Below, in pieces: positions 8,389 to 16,743 of a stretch of DNA of 64,000 nucleotides. Source of the DNA: Flavobacterium acetivorans (GTDB lineage Bacteria; Bacteroidota; Bacteroidia; Flavobacteriales; Flavobacteriaceae). Numbering within the stretch: the first letter of the stretch is position 1; each line of letters opens with the position of its first letter. A program made the position numbers and the translations under genes. The stretch covers positions 2,046,001 to 2,110,000 of the forward strand of contig NZ_CP087132.1 of the NCBI RefSeq assembly GCF_020911885.1, read 5' to 3'. Under the pieces are notes generated by a model. It saw nothing but the letters and a program-made list of their open reading frames with translations, ran no database searches and was not told where the DNA came from.

Positions 8389-10350
8389 TTATTTAATTCG
8401 GGTTAAACCAATGTTTTCCGGTGGATGAAGTACCATTGGGAATTTCTCTATTTTCACCGAACTGCTGTCCAGACCAAAAGCTCCTTCTTCTGACAAGCTT
8501 AATTTCTTAATAAAGAAATACGAATTCATGATTATTTTTTCGTGCCATCTTAAATCACTATCGTTGGAAAGGAATTTTTCAGATAGTACAAATTTGAAAT
8601 CGCCTATTATATTGTTTTTATTTAAAGATTCATAACGGCTAGTGACATCAACTTCTCCTTTTTTTACCATGTCCTTGATTACTTCTCTAAACATCAAACT
8701 TATTTTAGTAGGCTCTCTAAATCCTAAATTAAAATCCACACGATACAAGTCGTCTTTGATAATTTCGGTTACTTTGTATTCTGTTTTATAAGGTTCGCTT
8801 AAGATATTAACATGTACAAACCAGTACAAATCAGCTCTTTTTGGTCTTTTTTGTAAAATAGAATACATTACTTTTTCTTCAATTTCATCTATGCGATTGG
8901 CATTGGTCATGTAAACCAGGTGGGTGGCGTATTTTGGTATGCTTAAGTCGGCGCTTAGTTCCATCAATACTTTTTTGTAGTCTTGTATTTTTACAATTTT
9001 GGTGTAACTCTTACTGATTTTCTTAGCTAAATACCAAGTAGTCATTACTGAAATTAAAATAATGGCAATTATCAAGGTTACATAACCTCCTTCTGAAAAT
9101 TTAGTGATATTCGCTGCTAAAAAGCTGAATTCAATCGCTAGGTAAATGGTGATTAAAGGAACAATAAAGTATAATTTGACCCTTTTCATAATCAAGTAGA
9201 AATTGAGTAAAATAGTGGTCATAATCATACATAAAATAATGGCTAATCCATAGGCGTGTTCCATATTTCCAGATTCTTCAAAGTGCAAAACAATTCCAAC
9301 ACAGCCAAAGAAAAGCAACCAGTTTATCGAAGGGATATAGAGCTGACCTTTTAATTCTGTAGGGTATTTGATTTTAACTTTTGGCCAGAAATTCAATCGC
9401 ATCGCTTCATTTATTAAAGTAAAGGAACCACTGATAAGGGCTTGAGAAGCAATAACGGCCGCTAGGGTAGCAATTACAATTCCAATTGGTTGGAACCAAT
9501 CGGCCATGATGAGATAAAAAGGGTTACCATTAGATCCTCCTAGACTTTTTAAGGTAGCTCCTTCGTGATGAATTAAATAAGCCGCTTGACCAAAATAATT
9601 AAGTACTAAAGTCGTTTTTACAAAAATCCAGCTAATTCTAATGTTTTTTCGACCACAATGTCCCATGTCTGAATACAAGGCTTCGGCTCCGGTGGTACAT
9701 AGAAATACAAAACCTAATACGAAGAATCCGTCCGGATGAATCGATAATAAATGGTAGGCGTAGTATGGATTAAAAGCCTTGAAAACTTCGGGGTGTTTTA
9801 TAATTTGTAAAAGTCCCAAAATTCCTAGCATGCTAAACCAAATAAGCATCATGGGTGCAAAAAATTTACCAACTAATTTTGTTCCGAACTGTTGAATAGT
9901 AAAAAGAACAAACAAAATTCCAATTACAATAGGGATGGTGTTTATTTGCGGATAATAGGTTTTAATTCCTTCCACAGCAGATGAAACTGAAATGGGAGGT
10001 GTGATAATTCCATCGGCGAGTAAGGCACTTCCTCCAATAATGGCGGGGACAATAAGCCATTTTATTTTTGTTTTCTTAACTAGAGCATACAAGGCAAAGA
10101 TTCCACCTTCGCCATGATTATCAGCACTGAGTGTAATGATTACGTATTTAATGGTGGTTTGTAAGGTAAGAGTCCAAAAAACGCAGGATATTCCTCCTAG
10201 AACAATATCGGCATTAATGGTATGATCTCCCAAAATGGCTTTCATAACGTATAAAGGAGAAGTTCCTATATCCCCGTAAATTATACCTAATGTAATTAAT
10301 AAACCACCTAAAGTTAATTTGGTATGCAGGTTTTTATGCGCGGTGCTCAT
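8389..10350 (-). CDS. kup: KUP/HAK/KT-family potassium uptake permease
   Basis: Inner-membrane K+ transporter of 653 residues, thought to work by proton symport. The N-terminal GGLLITLGIIYGDIGTSPLY is the family signature and is followed by about twelve hydrophobic segments (e.g. WLIVPAIIGGSALLADGIITPP, VIATLAAVIASQALISGSF). A soluble C-terminal domain of about 200 residues follows from roughly residue 450. Length is normal. It is monocistronic, with its own promoter box (TAAATTTG at 10373-10380) and terminator. Confidence 0.93.
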   Translation of the reverse strand: MSTAHKNLHTKLTLGGLLITLGIIYGDIGTSPLYVMKAILGDHTINADIVLGGISCVFWTLTLQTTIKYVIITLSADNHGEGGIFALYALVKKTKIKWLIVPAIIGGSALLADGIITPPISVSSAVEGIKTYYPQINTIPIVIGILFVLFTIQQFGTKLVGKFFAPMMLIWFSMLGILGLLQIIKHPEVFKAFNPYYAYHLLSIHPDGFFVLGFVFLCTTGAEALYSDMGHCGRKNIRISWIFVKTTLVLNYFGQAAYLIHHEGATLKSLGGSNGNPFYLIMADWFQPIGIVIATLAAVIASQALISGSFTLINEAMRLNFWPKVKIKYPTELKGQLYIPSINWLLFFGCVGIVLHFEESGNMEHAYGLAIILCMIMTTILLNFYLIMKRVKLYFIVPLITIYLAIEFSFLAANITKFSEGGYVTLIIAIILISVMTTWYLAKKISKSYTKIVKIQDYKKVLMELSADLSIPKYATHLVYMTNANRIDEIEEKVMYSILQKRPKRADLYWFVHVNILSEPYKTEYKVTEIIKDDLYRVDFNLGFREPTKISLMFREVIKDMVKKGEVDVTSRYESLNKNNIIGDFKFVLSEKFLSNDSDLRWHEKIIMNSYFFIKKLSLSEEGAFGLDSSSVKIEKFPMVLHPPENIGLTRIK

Positions 10351-10372
10351 GTAATATTTTTAAAAAACTCGT

Positions 10373-10380
10373 CAAATTTA
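10373..10380 (-). promoter_or_regulatory. -7 promoter box of kup
   Basis: The minus strand reads TAAATTTG (TAnnTTTG), 22 bases upstream of the kup ATG. Confidence 0.55.
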
Positions 10381-10434
10381 GTCTTTTTAATGAAACATGT
10401 GCTTTTTATTTAGAAAAAGAGAATTAAATAAAAA

Positions 10435-10452
10435 CACGGCCAATTGGCCGTG
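10435..10452 (-). terminator. terminator after the Tyr-rich secreted protein gene
   Basis: An 18-base perfect palindrome CACGGCCAA/TTGGCCGTG. On the minus strand it is followed by TTTTTATTT. It lies 27 bases past the stop codon at 10480. Confidence 0.8.
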
Positions 10453-10479
10453 CTTAAAATCATTAGATTTATATAATTT

Positions 10480-11685
10480 TTAAGATCTTCTGTTATTCTC
10501 TGTAGACTGATTTCCTCTTCTTGATTCGGCTCTTGGGGGAGCTGATTGTTTCGAAGGTGTAGCTCTGTTTTGAGAAAAATCTCTTGGAGTTGCTGCTCTT
10601 TGCGGAGCTGCTTCTCTGGAAGGATTGACTCTGTTTTGCGAATAGTCTCTTGGTGTTTCTGCTCTTTGCGGAGCGGCTTCTCGGGAAGGATTCACTCTGT
10701 TCTGAGCGTAGTTTCTTTGATTATCTGCTCTTTGCGGAGTGGATTCTCTAGAGGGATTAACTCTGTTTTGAGAATAGTTTCTTTGAGTTTCTGTTCTTTG
10801 CGGAACAGATTCTCTAGAAGAGTTTACTTTATTTTGAGAATAGTCTCTTTGATTTTCGGTTCTTTTGTTTCCAGCCTCTCTGTTAGAATAAGTTCTGTTT
10901 CTAGAATAATCTGCATTGTTTCTTGTGCTACTGTATCTTGTAGTTCTTCTTTGATCTAGCTCATAACGATTAGTAATGTTGTTGTTTCTTCTAGAAAAAC
11001 TGTATTCAGGACGTTGTCTTTCGTATCCATTAGATCGACGGGAACTGTATAAAATCGGAGCACGATTACTTCTTCTATAGTTTACATAATTATAGTGATT
11101 GTTTATGTTTAAAGAAATACTGATGTTAGATCTGTATCTGTAAACAGGATATGGGTTCCATGCATAATAGTACGATGGGTAGTAATTCCAATACCAGTTT
11201 GAAACATAGGGACGGTAATTGTAAGACCAAAAAGAAGCGTAAATTACAGGAGTGCTATAATATACGGGTTCGTATATGTAATTAGAACCATACATGTATT
11301 CATTACCTACAATCTGGATCTGAATTCTATTGTTGCGATCTTTTTCTACTTCTATTGTCGCTACGTCTTGGTATACATCACGGTCAAGAACAGATTGAAC
11401 AATGATAACATGGGTGTTTTTTTCTACCGTTTCAATAACACGAAGATAGTCTACCTCGTCGTCGTCATTCAAATCTAAATTAGAAATTTGGAGTTTTGGA
11501 TCGTTTAGGCGTCTCTCAAAATCTTGCAGATCCCTAGAGTCTCCAAAAATATCGGCAACGGCTCTAAGATCTAAATTATCGCTAATTTCATCGCTCATAG
11601 CATTTACTCTGGTGCTATTTTGTGCTTGTGCCTGACTCGCAAAAATGGAGGTTACAAGGCTTAGGAATAGTATTTTAGTTTTCAT
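10480..11685 (-). CDS. secreted Tyr/Asn-rich protein with C-terminal 22-residue repeats
   Basis: No recognised function. The 401-residue protein starts at the ATG at 11685, giving a signal peptide MKTKILFLSLVTSIFASQAQAQ; a longer frame to 11751 would bury it. Residues about 25-130 form a small acidic domain (DLRAVADIFGDSRDLQDFERR ends, then LDLNDDDEVDYLRVIE). A Tyr/Trp/Asn-rich middle follows (e.g. WYWNYYPSYYYAWNPYP), then an Arg/Asn/Ser-rich tail with about five 22-residue repeats of the type SREAAPQRAETPRDYSQNRV. The tail is basic and probably disordered, so an envelope or surface-associated role is possible. Similar proteins appear to be common in Flavobacterium, but the repeat tail may vary. 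Confidence 0.7.
   Translation of the reverse strand: MKTKILFLSLVTSIFASQAQAQNSTRVNAMSDEISDNLDLRAVADIFGDSRDLQDFERRLNDPKLQISNLDLNDDDEVDYLRVIETVEKNTHVIIVQSVLDRDVYQDVATIEVEKDRNNRIQIQIVGNEYMYGSNYIYEPVYYSTPVIYASFWSYNYRPYVSNWYWNYYPSYYYAWNPYPVYRYRSNISISLNINNHYNYVNYRRSNRAPILYSSRRSNGYERQRPEYSFSRRNNNITNRYELDQRRTTRYSSTRNNADYSRNRTYSNREAGNKRTENQRDYSQNKVNSSRESVPQRTETQRNYSQNRVNPSRESTPQRADNQRNYAQNRVNPSREAAPQRAETPRDYSQNRVNPSREAAPQRAATPRDFSQNRATPSKQSAPPRAESRRGNQSTENNRRS
10563..10892 (-). repeat. five 66-bp tandem repeats inside the Tyr-rich protein gene
   Basis: The mark CTCTGTT (or CTTTATT) recurs at 10563, 10629, 10695, 10761 and 10827, exactly 66 bases apart. Each unit encodes 22 residues (SREx-PQR-x-QNRVNP pattern). 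The central three units are most alike; the outermost ones have diverged. Because the period is a multiple of three, copy-number changes would keep the reading frame. Confidence 0.85.
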
Positions 11686-11801
11686 AATAGGTGTATTTAA
11701 GTATGATAATTTCGAATATTCAATTACTGTGCCAATAAATTTTAAGTTCAAACGGTTTTCTTGTATTTAATTGTAAATTAGCCCCGAATAAATTGACAAC
11801 A

Positions 11802-12866
11802 ATGAGAACTTTTATTTTGCTATTTCTAACTGTGTTTTTTTTAAAATCTTGTAAAACAATTAGAAATGAAAACGAAAATAAGAATAAGACTATTTTTAAA
11901 TCGGTACAGATTGATACGCTTTTTCAGGATAATATCAGTATTAGAGCTATCGCAATTGATGGAAATAAAATTTGGTACGCAGCAAATGGATCCCGATTCG
12001 GTTTTTATGATTTGCAAAAGAAAGTCAGAAATGAAAGGCATATTGCAAATGATAGCTTGAAGTTAGAGTTTAGGAGTGTAGCTCAAACGCCTAAAAATGT
12101 TTTTATGTTAAGTGTCGCTAATCCGGCTTTGTTGTATAAGGTGTCTAAAGAGAATTGGACTACAACTTTAGTATATCAGGAGAATAATGAAAAAGTATTC
12201 TATGATAGTATGCAATTTTGGAATGAAAAAGAAGGGATTGCTATAGGTGATCCAGTTGAAGATTGTTTATCAATAATTATAACAAGAGACGGTGGAAATA
12301 CGTGGAATAAAGTTCCGTCCAGTAAGCTTCCTAAAATTATTGAAGGCGAAGCAGCTTTTGCGGCAAGCAACACTAATATTGTATTAAAAGGAAATAAGGT
12401 TTGGGTTGTTTCAGGAGGAAAAAAATCTAGAGTTTTTCATTCAGCTGATAAAGGAAATAACTGGGAAGTATTTGCAACACCTATAATGCAAGGAAAAACG
12501 ATGACCGGGATTTTCACCTCGGATTTTTATGATGCCAAAAATGGATTTGTTGCGGGCGGAGATTATGAATTGCCAAATCAAAATTTTGGCAACAAAGCCA
12601 TTACTTCAGATGGTGGGAAAACATGGAAATTGATAGCAGAGAATGAAGGTTTTGGCTATGCTTCTTGTGTGCAATATATTCCGGGTAGCGATGGAAAATC
12701 CTTGGTAAGTGTAGGAGCCAGTGGACTTTATTATTCCTATGATAGTGGAGAATCTTGGAAACAATTAGTTGTTGATCCAAATATTTTTACAATTCGATTT
12801 ATAAACAATCACACGGCAATTGCCGCAGGGAAAGATAAAATGATTCGAATCCGGTTTTTAAAATAA
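11802..12866 (+). CDS. Asp-box/YCF48-like beta-propeller lipoprotein
   Basis: A 354-residue lipoprotein. The start ATG at 11802 gives MRTFILLFLTVFFLKSC with a lipobox Cys at residue 17; a TTG start nine bases upstream is less likely. The mature part contains repeated Asp-box signatures (S/T-x-D-x-G-x-x-W): TRDGGNTW, SADKGNNW, TSDGGKTW and SYDSGESW, which mark a beta-propeller of the YCF48/BNR type. Such proteins are often labelled oxidoreductase in databases without evidence. The precise role is unknown. It ends in a terminator shared with the convergent sigma-factor operon. Confidence 0.78.
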   Translation: MRTFILLFLTVFFLKSCKTIRNENENKNKTIFKSVQIDTLFQDNISIRAIAIDGNKIWYAANGSRFGFYDLQKKVRNERHIANDSLKLEFRSVAQTPKNVFMLSVANPALLYKVSKENWTTTLVYQENNEKVFYDSMQFWNEKEGIAIGDPVEDCLSIIITRDGGNTWNKVPSSKLPKIIEGEAAFAASNTNIVLKGNKVWVVSGGKKSRVFHSADKGNNWEVFATPIMQGKTMTGIFTSDFYDAKNGFVAGGDYELPNQNFGNKAITSDGGKTWKLIAENEGFGYASCVQYIPGSDGKSLVSVGASGLYYSYDSGESWKQLVVDPNIFTIRFINNHTAIAAGKDKMIRIRFLK

Positions 12867-12899
12867 AACCCAACGCAATAGCTTGTATCGGGTTGGGTT
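12867..12899. terminator. bidirectional terminator
   Basis: 8-bp stem AACCCAAC/GTTGGGTT with a 17-base loop, between the convergent 11802-12866 and 12922-13383 genes. Confidence 0.6.
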
Positions 12900-12921
12900 C
12901 TTTGGGTATTTTGAATACTAA

Positions 12922-13383
12922 TTACTCTTTTTTGGGAGTTCGGTTTCTGTATTGATGTAGCAATTTTCGATTAAAATCTTCTTCAGCTTTTTTTAGTTTT
13001 AAAATTTTTACCGCAGGAAGTACAGGTTTTATATCTCGCACGAATTTTTTTCGCAATAAAAACAATTCCTCATCTGTAGTCTCTATTTGAGTTAATAATA
13101 AGCGAGCATCTTTATCGCTCATGCTGTTTAGGGCATCATCACCCATTCGGCTCATGTATGCTCTCATTTTTTGATGTCTTATTTCAAATTGTTTATCATC
13201 AAAACGATTGTAAATAGGCCAAAATTTTTCAGACTCAGTAGTAGTCATTTCTAATTCAGTGGTTAAAAAAGCTATTTTTAAGGCTCTAACCTGTTCTTTC
13301 TTTTCTTTCATCTTTTCGCTTTGGGCATAAAAATTAAAAGAAGTCAATAGTAAGAGTATGGGCAGAATTTTTTTTAAGTTCAT
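12922..13383 (-). CDS. periplasmic sensor-like protein of an ECF sigma operon
   Basis: A 153-residue exported protein. The ATG at 13383 gives signal peptide MNLKKILPILLLLTSFNFYAQ; a ten-codon extension would bury it. The mature protein is highly charged and helical, with LEMTTTESEKFWPIYNRFDDKQFEIR, split here by me as LEMTTTESEKFWPIYNR plus FDDKQFEIR. Bacteroidetes homologues of this LTPxE-KFWPIY type are annotated as sensors of ECF-type sigma factors and look distantly like CpxP/Spy. It is the last gene after the sigma factor (13887-14462) and the one-pass membrane protein (13440-13853), so it likely modulates that module from the periplasm. Confidence 0.72.
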   Translation of the reverse strand: MNLKKILPILLLLTSFNFYAQSEKMKEKKEQVRALKIAFLTTELEMTTTESEKFWPIYNRFDDKQFEIRHQKMRAYMSRMGDDALNSMSDKDARLLLTQIETTDEELFLLRKKFVRDIKPVLPAVKILKLKKAEEDFNRKLLHQYRNRTPKKE

Positions 13384-13439
13384 TTTTAATTGTATTTGTT
13401 GTTTTAGATTCAAAGTAAAAAAAAATACTTTGTTGTGAA

Positions 13440-13853
13440 TTATTCTAATAAAAGGTGCTCTAGATTAGCATTAGTAGCTAGAATATCTTCAATGGTTTTG
13501 TCTTCTAGTACAACTGTAGCTTGCATATTGTTTATGTCTTCAGTATCCAAAGCATTGATCAAGTCATATTGATTCATGTTCGATTGATAGCTCAAATAAT
13601 TTTCGATAGTTGTTGCGTCTAATTCTTTTGAAGCTCTTAAAGAACGATTTATTTGAGGAATTAAAAGTGCAATAACTAAAACTGCGGCCGCCATCATTAA
13701 TGTTCTTTTTCTTTTTTGAAAAAACGAAATTACCTTTGGTTTTTCTTCGGGTAATTGTTGCATCATTCTTTCTAAAAAATTTTCAAAATAATGCTCTGGA
13801 GTGCTAAATCCAGATTCAATTTTGGGCTCGTTTTCTAATTTAAATGTTTTCAT
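13440..13853 (-). CDS. single-pass membrane protein, putative anti-sigma factor
   Basis: A 137-residue protein with a cytoplasmic N-terminus of about 50 residues, one transmembrane segment (LMMAAAVLVIALLIPQI, about residues 51-67) and a periplasmic C-terminal part. It lies 33 bases downstream of an ECF sigma factor gene, the standard place for an anti-sigma factor. No zinc-binding HxxxCxxC motif is present, so the assignment rests on topology and position only. Confidence 0.65.
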   Translation of the reverse strand: MKTFKLENEPKIESGFSTPEHYFENFLERMMQQLPEEKPKVISFFQKRKRTLMMAAAVLVIALLIPQINRSLRASKELDATTIENYLSYQSNMNQYDLINALDTEDINNMQATVVLEDKTIEDILATNANLEHLLLE

Positions 13854-13886
13854 AACGTATGTTAGACTTAATTATGGACAAAAGGT

Positions 13887-14462
13887 TTAATCTGTCGTTA
13901 CAAAGGCTTCTATTTTTTTTACGGCAATATGGTAAGATGCTTTCAAGGCTCCGACTGAGGTTCCTAGTATTTCTGATATTTCCTCATACTTCAGCTCTTC
14001 AAAATATTTCATTTTAAAGATCAGCTGTTGTTTTTCGGGCAGGGCTATAATTGCTTTGTGCAATTTTATTTGAATTTCATTTCCATCAAAATACGGATCT
14101 GATTTTAGATTATCTATGGCTTTGTTTTGCAATGTCTCGGATGATATTCCGTTTTTTTTGGCCTTTTGATTTAAAAAGCTCAGCGCTTCATTTGTGGCAA
14201 TGCGATACATCCAAGAGAATAATTTACTTTCTCCTTTAAAGTTTTTTAGATGTTGGAATACCTTAATAAAGGTATTTTGCAAGACATCATTAGTATCATC
14301 GTGGTTCAGGACAATGTTACGGATGTGATTGTAGAGCGGTTTCTGATAGGTAAACAAGAGCTTTTGAAACGCTTCGTTTTGCGTTTTTGGATTCAATAAC
14401 AGTTGAATAAATTCTTCTTCTGGCAAAGCTATTATTTTGTAATTAGAATGGAATTCTTTCAA
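13887..14462 (-). CDS. ECF-type RNA polymerase sigma factor
   Basis: A 191-residue sigma-70 family member. Sigma region 2 (about 28-97) contains DDTNDVLQNTFIKVFQHL and FSWMYRIATNEALSFLNQ. Sigma region 4 (about 130-185) contains LPEKQQLIFKMKYFEELKYEEISEILG, split as LPEKQQLIFKMKY and FEELKYEEISEILG, with SVGALKASYHIAVKKI as the recognition helix. It is followed by the membrane protein and the exported sensor-like protein, and it starts 27 bases downstream of the SRPBCC gene, so four genes may be co-transcribed. Confidence 0.93.
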   Translation of the reverse strand: MKEFHSNYKIIALPEEEFIQLLLNPKTQNEAFQKLLFTYQKPLYNHIRNIVLNHDDTNDVLQNTFIKVFQHLKNFKGESKLFSWMYRIATNEALSFLNQKAKKNGISSETLQNKAIDNLKSDPYFDGNEIQIKLHKAIIALPEKQQLIFKMKYFEELKYEEISEILGTSVGALKASYHIAVKKIEAFVTTD

Positions 14463-14489
14463 TAGGTTTAATCCAAGCTTTAAAAAGTA

Positions 14490-15689
14490 TTAAAATTCGG
14501 ATTGTCCTTCTTCTTTAATTTTTGGAGTTGCTGTTTTTTTAGGCTCACTACTTTTTTGAACCGGTTTGGTTTTTTTTACCGCTTCTACTGCGTTTGGATC
14601 AGTAGTTGTTGGATCTTCGTTGATTTCGTTGTAAGAAGGAACTCCTTGGTTTATCACTTTTATTGGGGTGATTTTAGGTATTATTGGTACGAAAATTTCA
14701 GTAAGCCATTCAGAAGGTTTCTTTGTGTCGTCTTTGCCATTGGTATATATCTCAAGGTGCGAAAACAAAGGATTGCGAGTAATTTGGTTCTTTTGAAGAT
14801 AATCAACCGATTTGTTTAAGGCTTTTTTTAGATGTGAATAATCGCCGCTAAGAGTGGTTTTGACCGCTTCAAAGGCTTCTAGTTTTCCAGATTCAATGTC
14901 GCTTCCTGCAGTGATGAAAATTTCACTTTGAATAGGAACACCTATAGAAATTTTTGCTAATCCTTTTTGGGTGTCATAAGTATGGTAAAGGATAAAAGGT
15001 TTTCCTGCAATTGCGATATTGTTGTCCTTGCAAAAATCAGTGATTTTAGGGATGACAATTTTAAAATTCTTGTTAATTTTGGCTATTTCACTGGTGAAAG
15101 TTTGACATAAATAAAAACTTAATGGTTTTGTAACTATTCCGTTTTCTTTAATAGAAAAGGTGTTTATTTCATAAACGAGCGCCTTGTCTAAATTGATGAG
15201 TGTTTTTTCATAAATAGTACCAATAACTTTGTCCGCTCCACCATTTAAAGCGGTGTATACTTTTAAGAAAAAGCTCATTTTTCCTTTTGTTTTCCAAGTT
15301 ACTTTTGTGCCGCCTAGGGTGTCTTTAAATGTCCAATTGATTGAAGAGGTAGTGCCTTCAGAATCCATTTTTTGTGAAATATCTTCGTTTTCTTTCACGC
15401 TAAGGGTACGCATTTCACCGTTACTTTCTTTGCCTTCCCAAGAGAAGGAAGCTCCTTTTCCAATCGTATTTTCGGAATAATTTATTTTAGCTTCAGGGTC
15501 TTCGATTGTCCAAGAAATGAAGTCGGCCCAGTTTCTATAATCATTTACATAATTGAATACAGCAGATTTGGGAGAATTTATTATTTTGCTTCTTTCGATT
15601 GTATAATCTCCTTTTTGGGTAGCAATAAAGATGGTTAGTGCTACTAAACTTAATAATAGTAAAAGAAATATATATTTTAAAATCCTCAT
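14490..15689 (-). CDS. SRPBCC-GyrI-like two-domain membrane-anchored protein
   Basis: A 399-residue protein with an N-terminal membrane anchor (KYIFLLLLLSLVALTIFIA), an SRPBCC/polyketide-cyclase fold domain (about 28-170; ERSKIINSPKSAVFNYVNDY, WTFKDTLGGTKVTWK), a GyrI-like/effector-binding domain (about 180-325) and a Lys/Pro/Thr-rich disordered tail. Both folds bind small hydrophobic ligands in other proteins; the ligand here is unknown. It is the first gene of the unit leading into the ECF sigma factor, which invites a sensor role, but that is inference from position. Confidence 0.75.
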   Translation of the reverse strand: MRILKYIFLLLLLSLVALTIFIATQKGDYTIERSKIINSPKSAVFNYVNDYRNWADFISWTIEDPEAKINYSENTIGKGASFSWEGKESNGEMRTLSVKENEDISQKMDSEGTTSSINWTFKDTLGGTKVTWKTKGKMSFFLKVYTALNGGADKVIGTIYEKTLINLDKALVYEINTFSIKENGIVTKPLSFYLCQTFTSEIAKINKNFKIVIPKITDFCKDNNIAIAGKPFILYHTYDTQKGLAKISIGVPIQSEIFITAGSDIESGKLEAFEAVKTTLSGDYSHLKKALNKSVDYLQKNQITRNPLFSHLEIYTNGKDDTKKPSEWLTEIFVPIIPKITPIKVINQGVPSYNEINEDPTTTDPNAVEAVKKTKPVQKSSEPKKTATPKIKEEGQSEF

Positions 15690-16015
15690 AATGCATTCGT
15701 TATTTTCTGTCGTAAAGTTAGAATTTTTATTAATATGTAGGACGAATCATAAAAAAATATGCTAAAGTTTGCGCTACTTCATCGACGATTATATTCTGGG
15801 AAATAATTGATATAAACGATAGCAATGAAAACAACTGCTATTGGATTATTTAGGATAAAAGTAATAAAAAATCAATTGGAGCTATAATTGTTTGAATTGT
15901 AGCTTTTAAGATAGTGTCAATGCCTTTGTTTTAGCTTTTTTTGAATTAAAAAAAAGAAAATTTGTAACTGTTTTTAAAAAGGAATATTAAATTCTTTAAT
16001 TATGGAATAAAAAAA
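15690..16015. other. gene-free stretch with one hairpin
   Basis: AT-rich 326-base gap with no convincing coding frame. The one structure seen is AGCTATAATT (15881-15890) pairing with AATTGTAGCT (15896-15905) around a 5-base loop, with one G-U pair, followed by TTTAA. A TAACTTTA sequence on the minus strand near 15710 is a one-mismatch promoter box for the SRPBCC gene. Confidence 0.5.
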
Positions 16016-16204
16016 CTAGCGTTTGAAAAATATTTTTATCAAAAATAAAATCCCGATAAAAATAATGAAACCTAGTAATACCTTTTGGTTTCCTTTGTAG
16101 AAAACTCGGTGTATTTTGATGTCTTTTCGGTAGGAAAAAATGATCGCGATAACAAAAGCAATAAAAAAACAGAGTGTAAATATCAATTGTCCTTGGCTAA
16201 ACAT
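16016..16204 (-). CDS. small two-helix membrane protein
   Basis: A 62-residue protein with two hydrophobic segments, LIFTLCFFIAFVIAIIF and VLLGFIIFIGILFLIKIFF, joined by a basic loop (SYRKDIKIHRVFYKGNQK), predicting a hairpin in the inner membrane. Its ATG at 16204 has good spacing and codon use typical of neighbours. I do not recognise a function; I believe similar small proteins occur across Flavobacterium. It is divergent from the MazG-like gene. Confidence 0.6.
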   Translation of the reverse strand: MFSQGQLIFTLCFFIAFVIAIIFSYRKDIKIHRVFYKGNQKVLLGFIIFIGILFLIKIFFKR

Positions 16205-16286
16205 AGTCTAAATTTTTTTTTCACAAAAATAGACAATTGTTTAAGAATAGTTACTAATTTGCCTTTTCATTTAACAAATAATAATC

Positions 16287-16673
16287 ATGCAAAAACAAAT
16301 CGATTCAGTTAAGGAATTTCATACTGCATTTAAAATAGGACATAGTGAAACCCCAATTGCTGATTTGGGTGTGACTAAAAAGACCCTTCGTTATCATTTG
16401 ATGAAAGAAGAAAATGAAGAATATCTAGAAGCGGTTCAAAACAATGATTTAGTAGAAATTGCTGATGCATTGGGCGATATGATGTACATTCTTTGTGGAA
16501 CTATTATCGAGCATGGATTGCAGCATAAAATTGAAGCCGTTTTTGACGAAATTCAACGTAGTAATATGAGTAAGTTGGGTGAAGATGGCAATCCCATATA
16601 TCGTGAGGACGGTAAAGTAATGAAAGGGCCTAATTATTTTAAGCCTGATTTTTCAAAGATATTAGGAGAGTAA
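16287..16673 (+). CDS. MazG-like all-alpha NTP pyrophosphohydrolase
   Basis: A 128-residue protein of the all-alpha NTP-PPase superfamily. The metal-binding helices read LMKEENEEYLEAV (E-ExxE) and VEIADALGDMMYI (ExxD), then HKIEAVFDEIQRSNMSK and a C-terminal DGKVMKGPNYFKPDF that recurs in the phosphoribosyl-ATP-pyrophosphohydrolase-like branch. It probably cleaves non-canonical nucleotides, but the substrate is not known. It is not the histidine-biosynthesis HisE, as no his genes are near. It ends in a terminator shared with ilvE. Confidence 0.82.
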   Translation: MQKQIDSVKEFHTAFKIGHSETPIADLGVTKKTLRYHLMKEENEEYLEAVQNNDLVEIADALGDMMYILCGTIIEHGLQHKIEAVFDEIQRSNMSKLGEDGNPIYREDGKVMKGPNYFKPDFSKILGE

Positions 16674-16690
16674 ACTTGTTCTAATAAAAA

Positions 16691-16716
16691 AATCCCATTT
16701 AATTAAAAATGGGATT
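16691..16716. terminator. bidirectional terminator
   Basis: 9-bp stem AATCCCATT/AATGGGATT with an 8-base loop, A-run before and T-run after, between the convergent MazG-like gene and ilvE. Confidence 0.85.
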
Positions 16717-16743
16717 TTTTGAAGAATAGTTATAGTCAGTAAC

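Noticed and set aside
10563..10892. Regular direct repeats that could suggest CRISPR
   Set aside because: The repeats are contiguous, 66 bases, coding and in frame, with no spacers and no cas genes.
10546..10959. 137-codon plus-strand frame rich in Cys/Ser/Arg over the tandem repeats
   Set aside because: It is a mirror of the 66-bp repeats of the real minus-strand gene; the repetitive look is inherited from them.
16085..16312. 75-codon plus-strand frame overlapping the small membrane protein
   Set aside because: It runs antisense to 16016-16204 and into the start of the MazG-like gene; composition is not protein-like.
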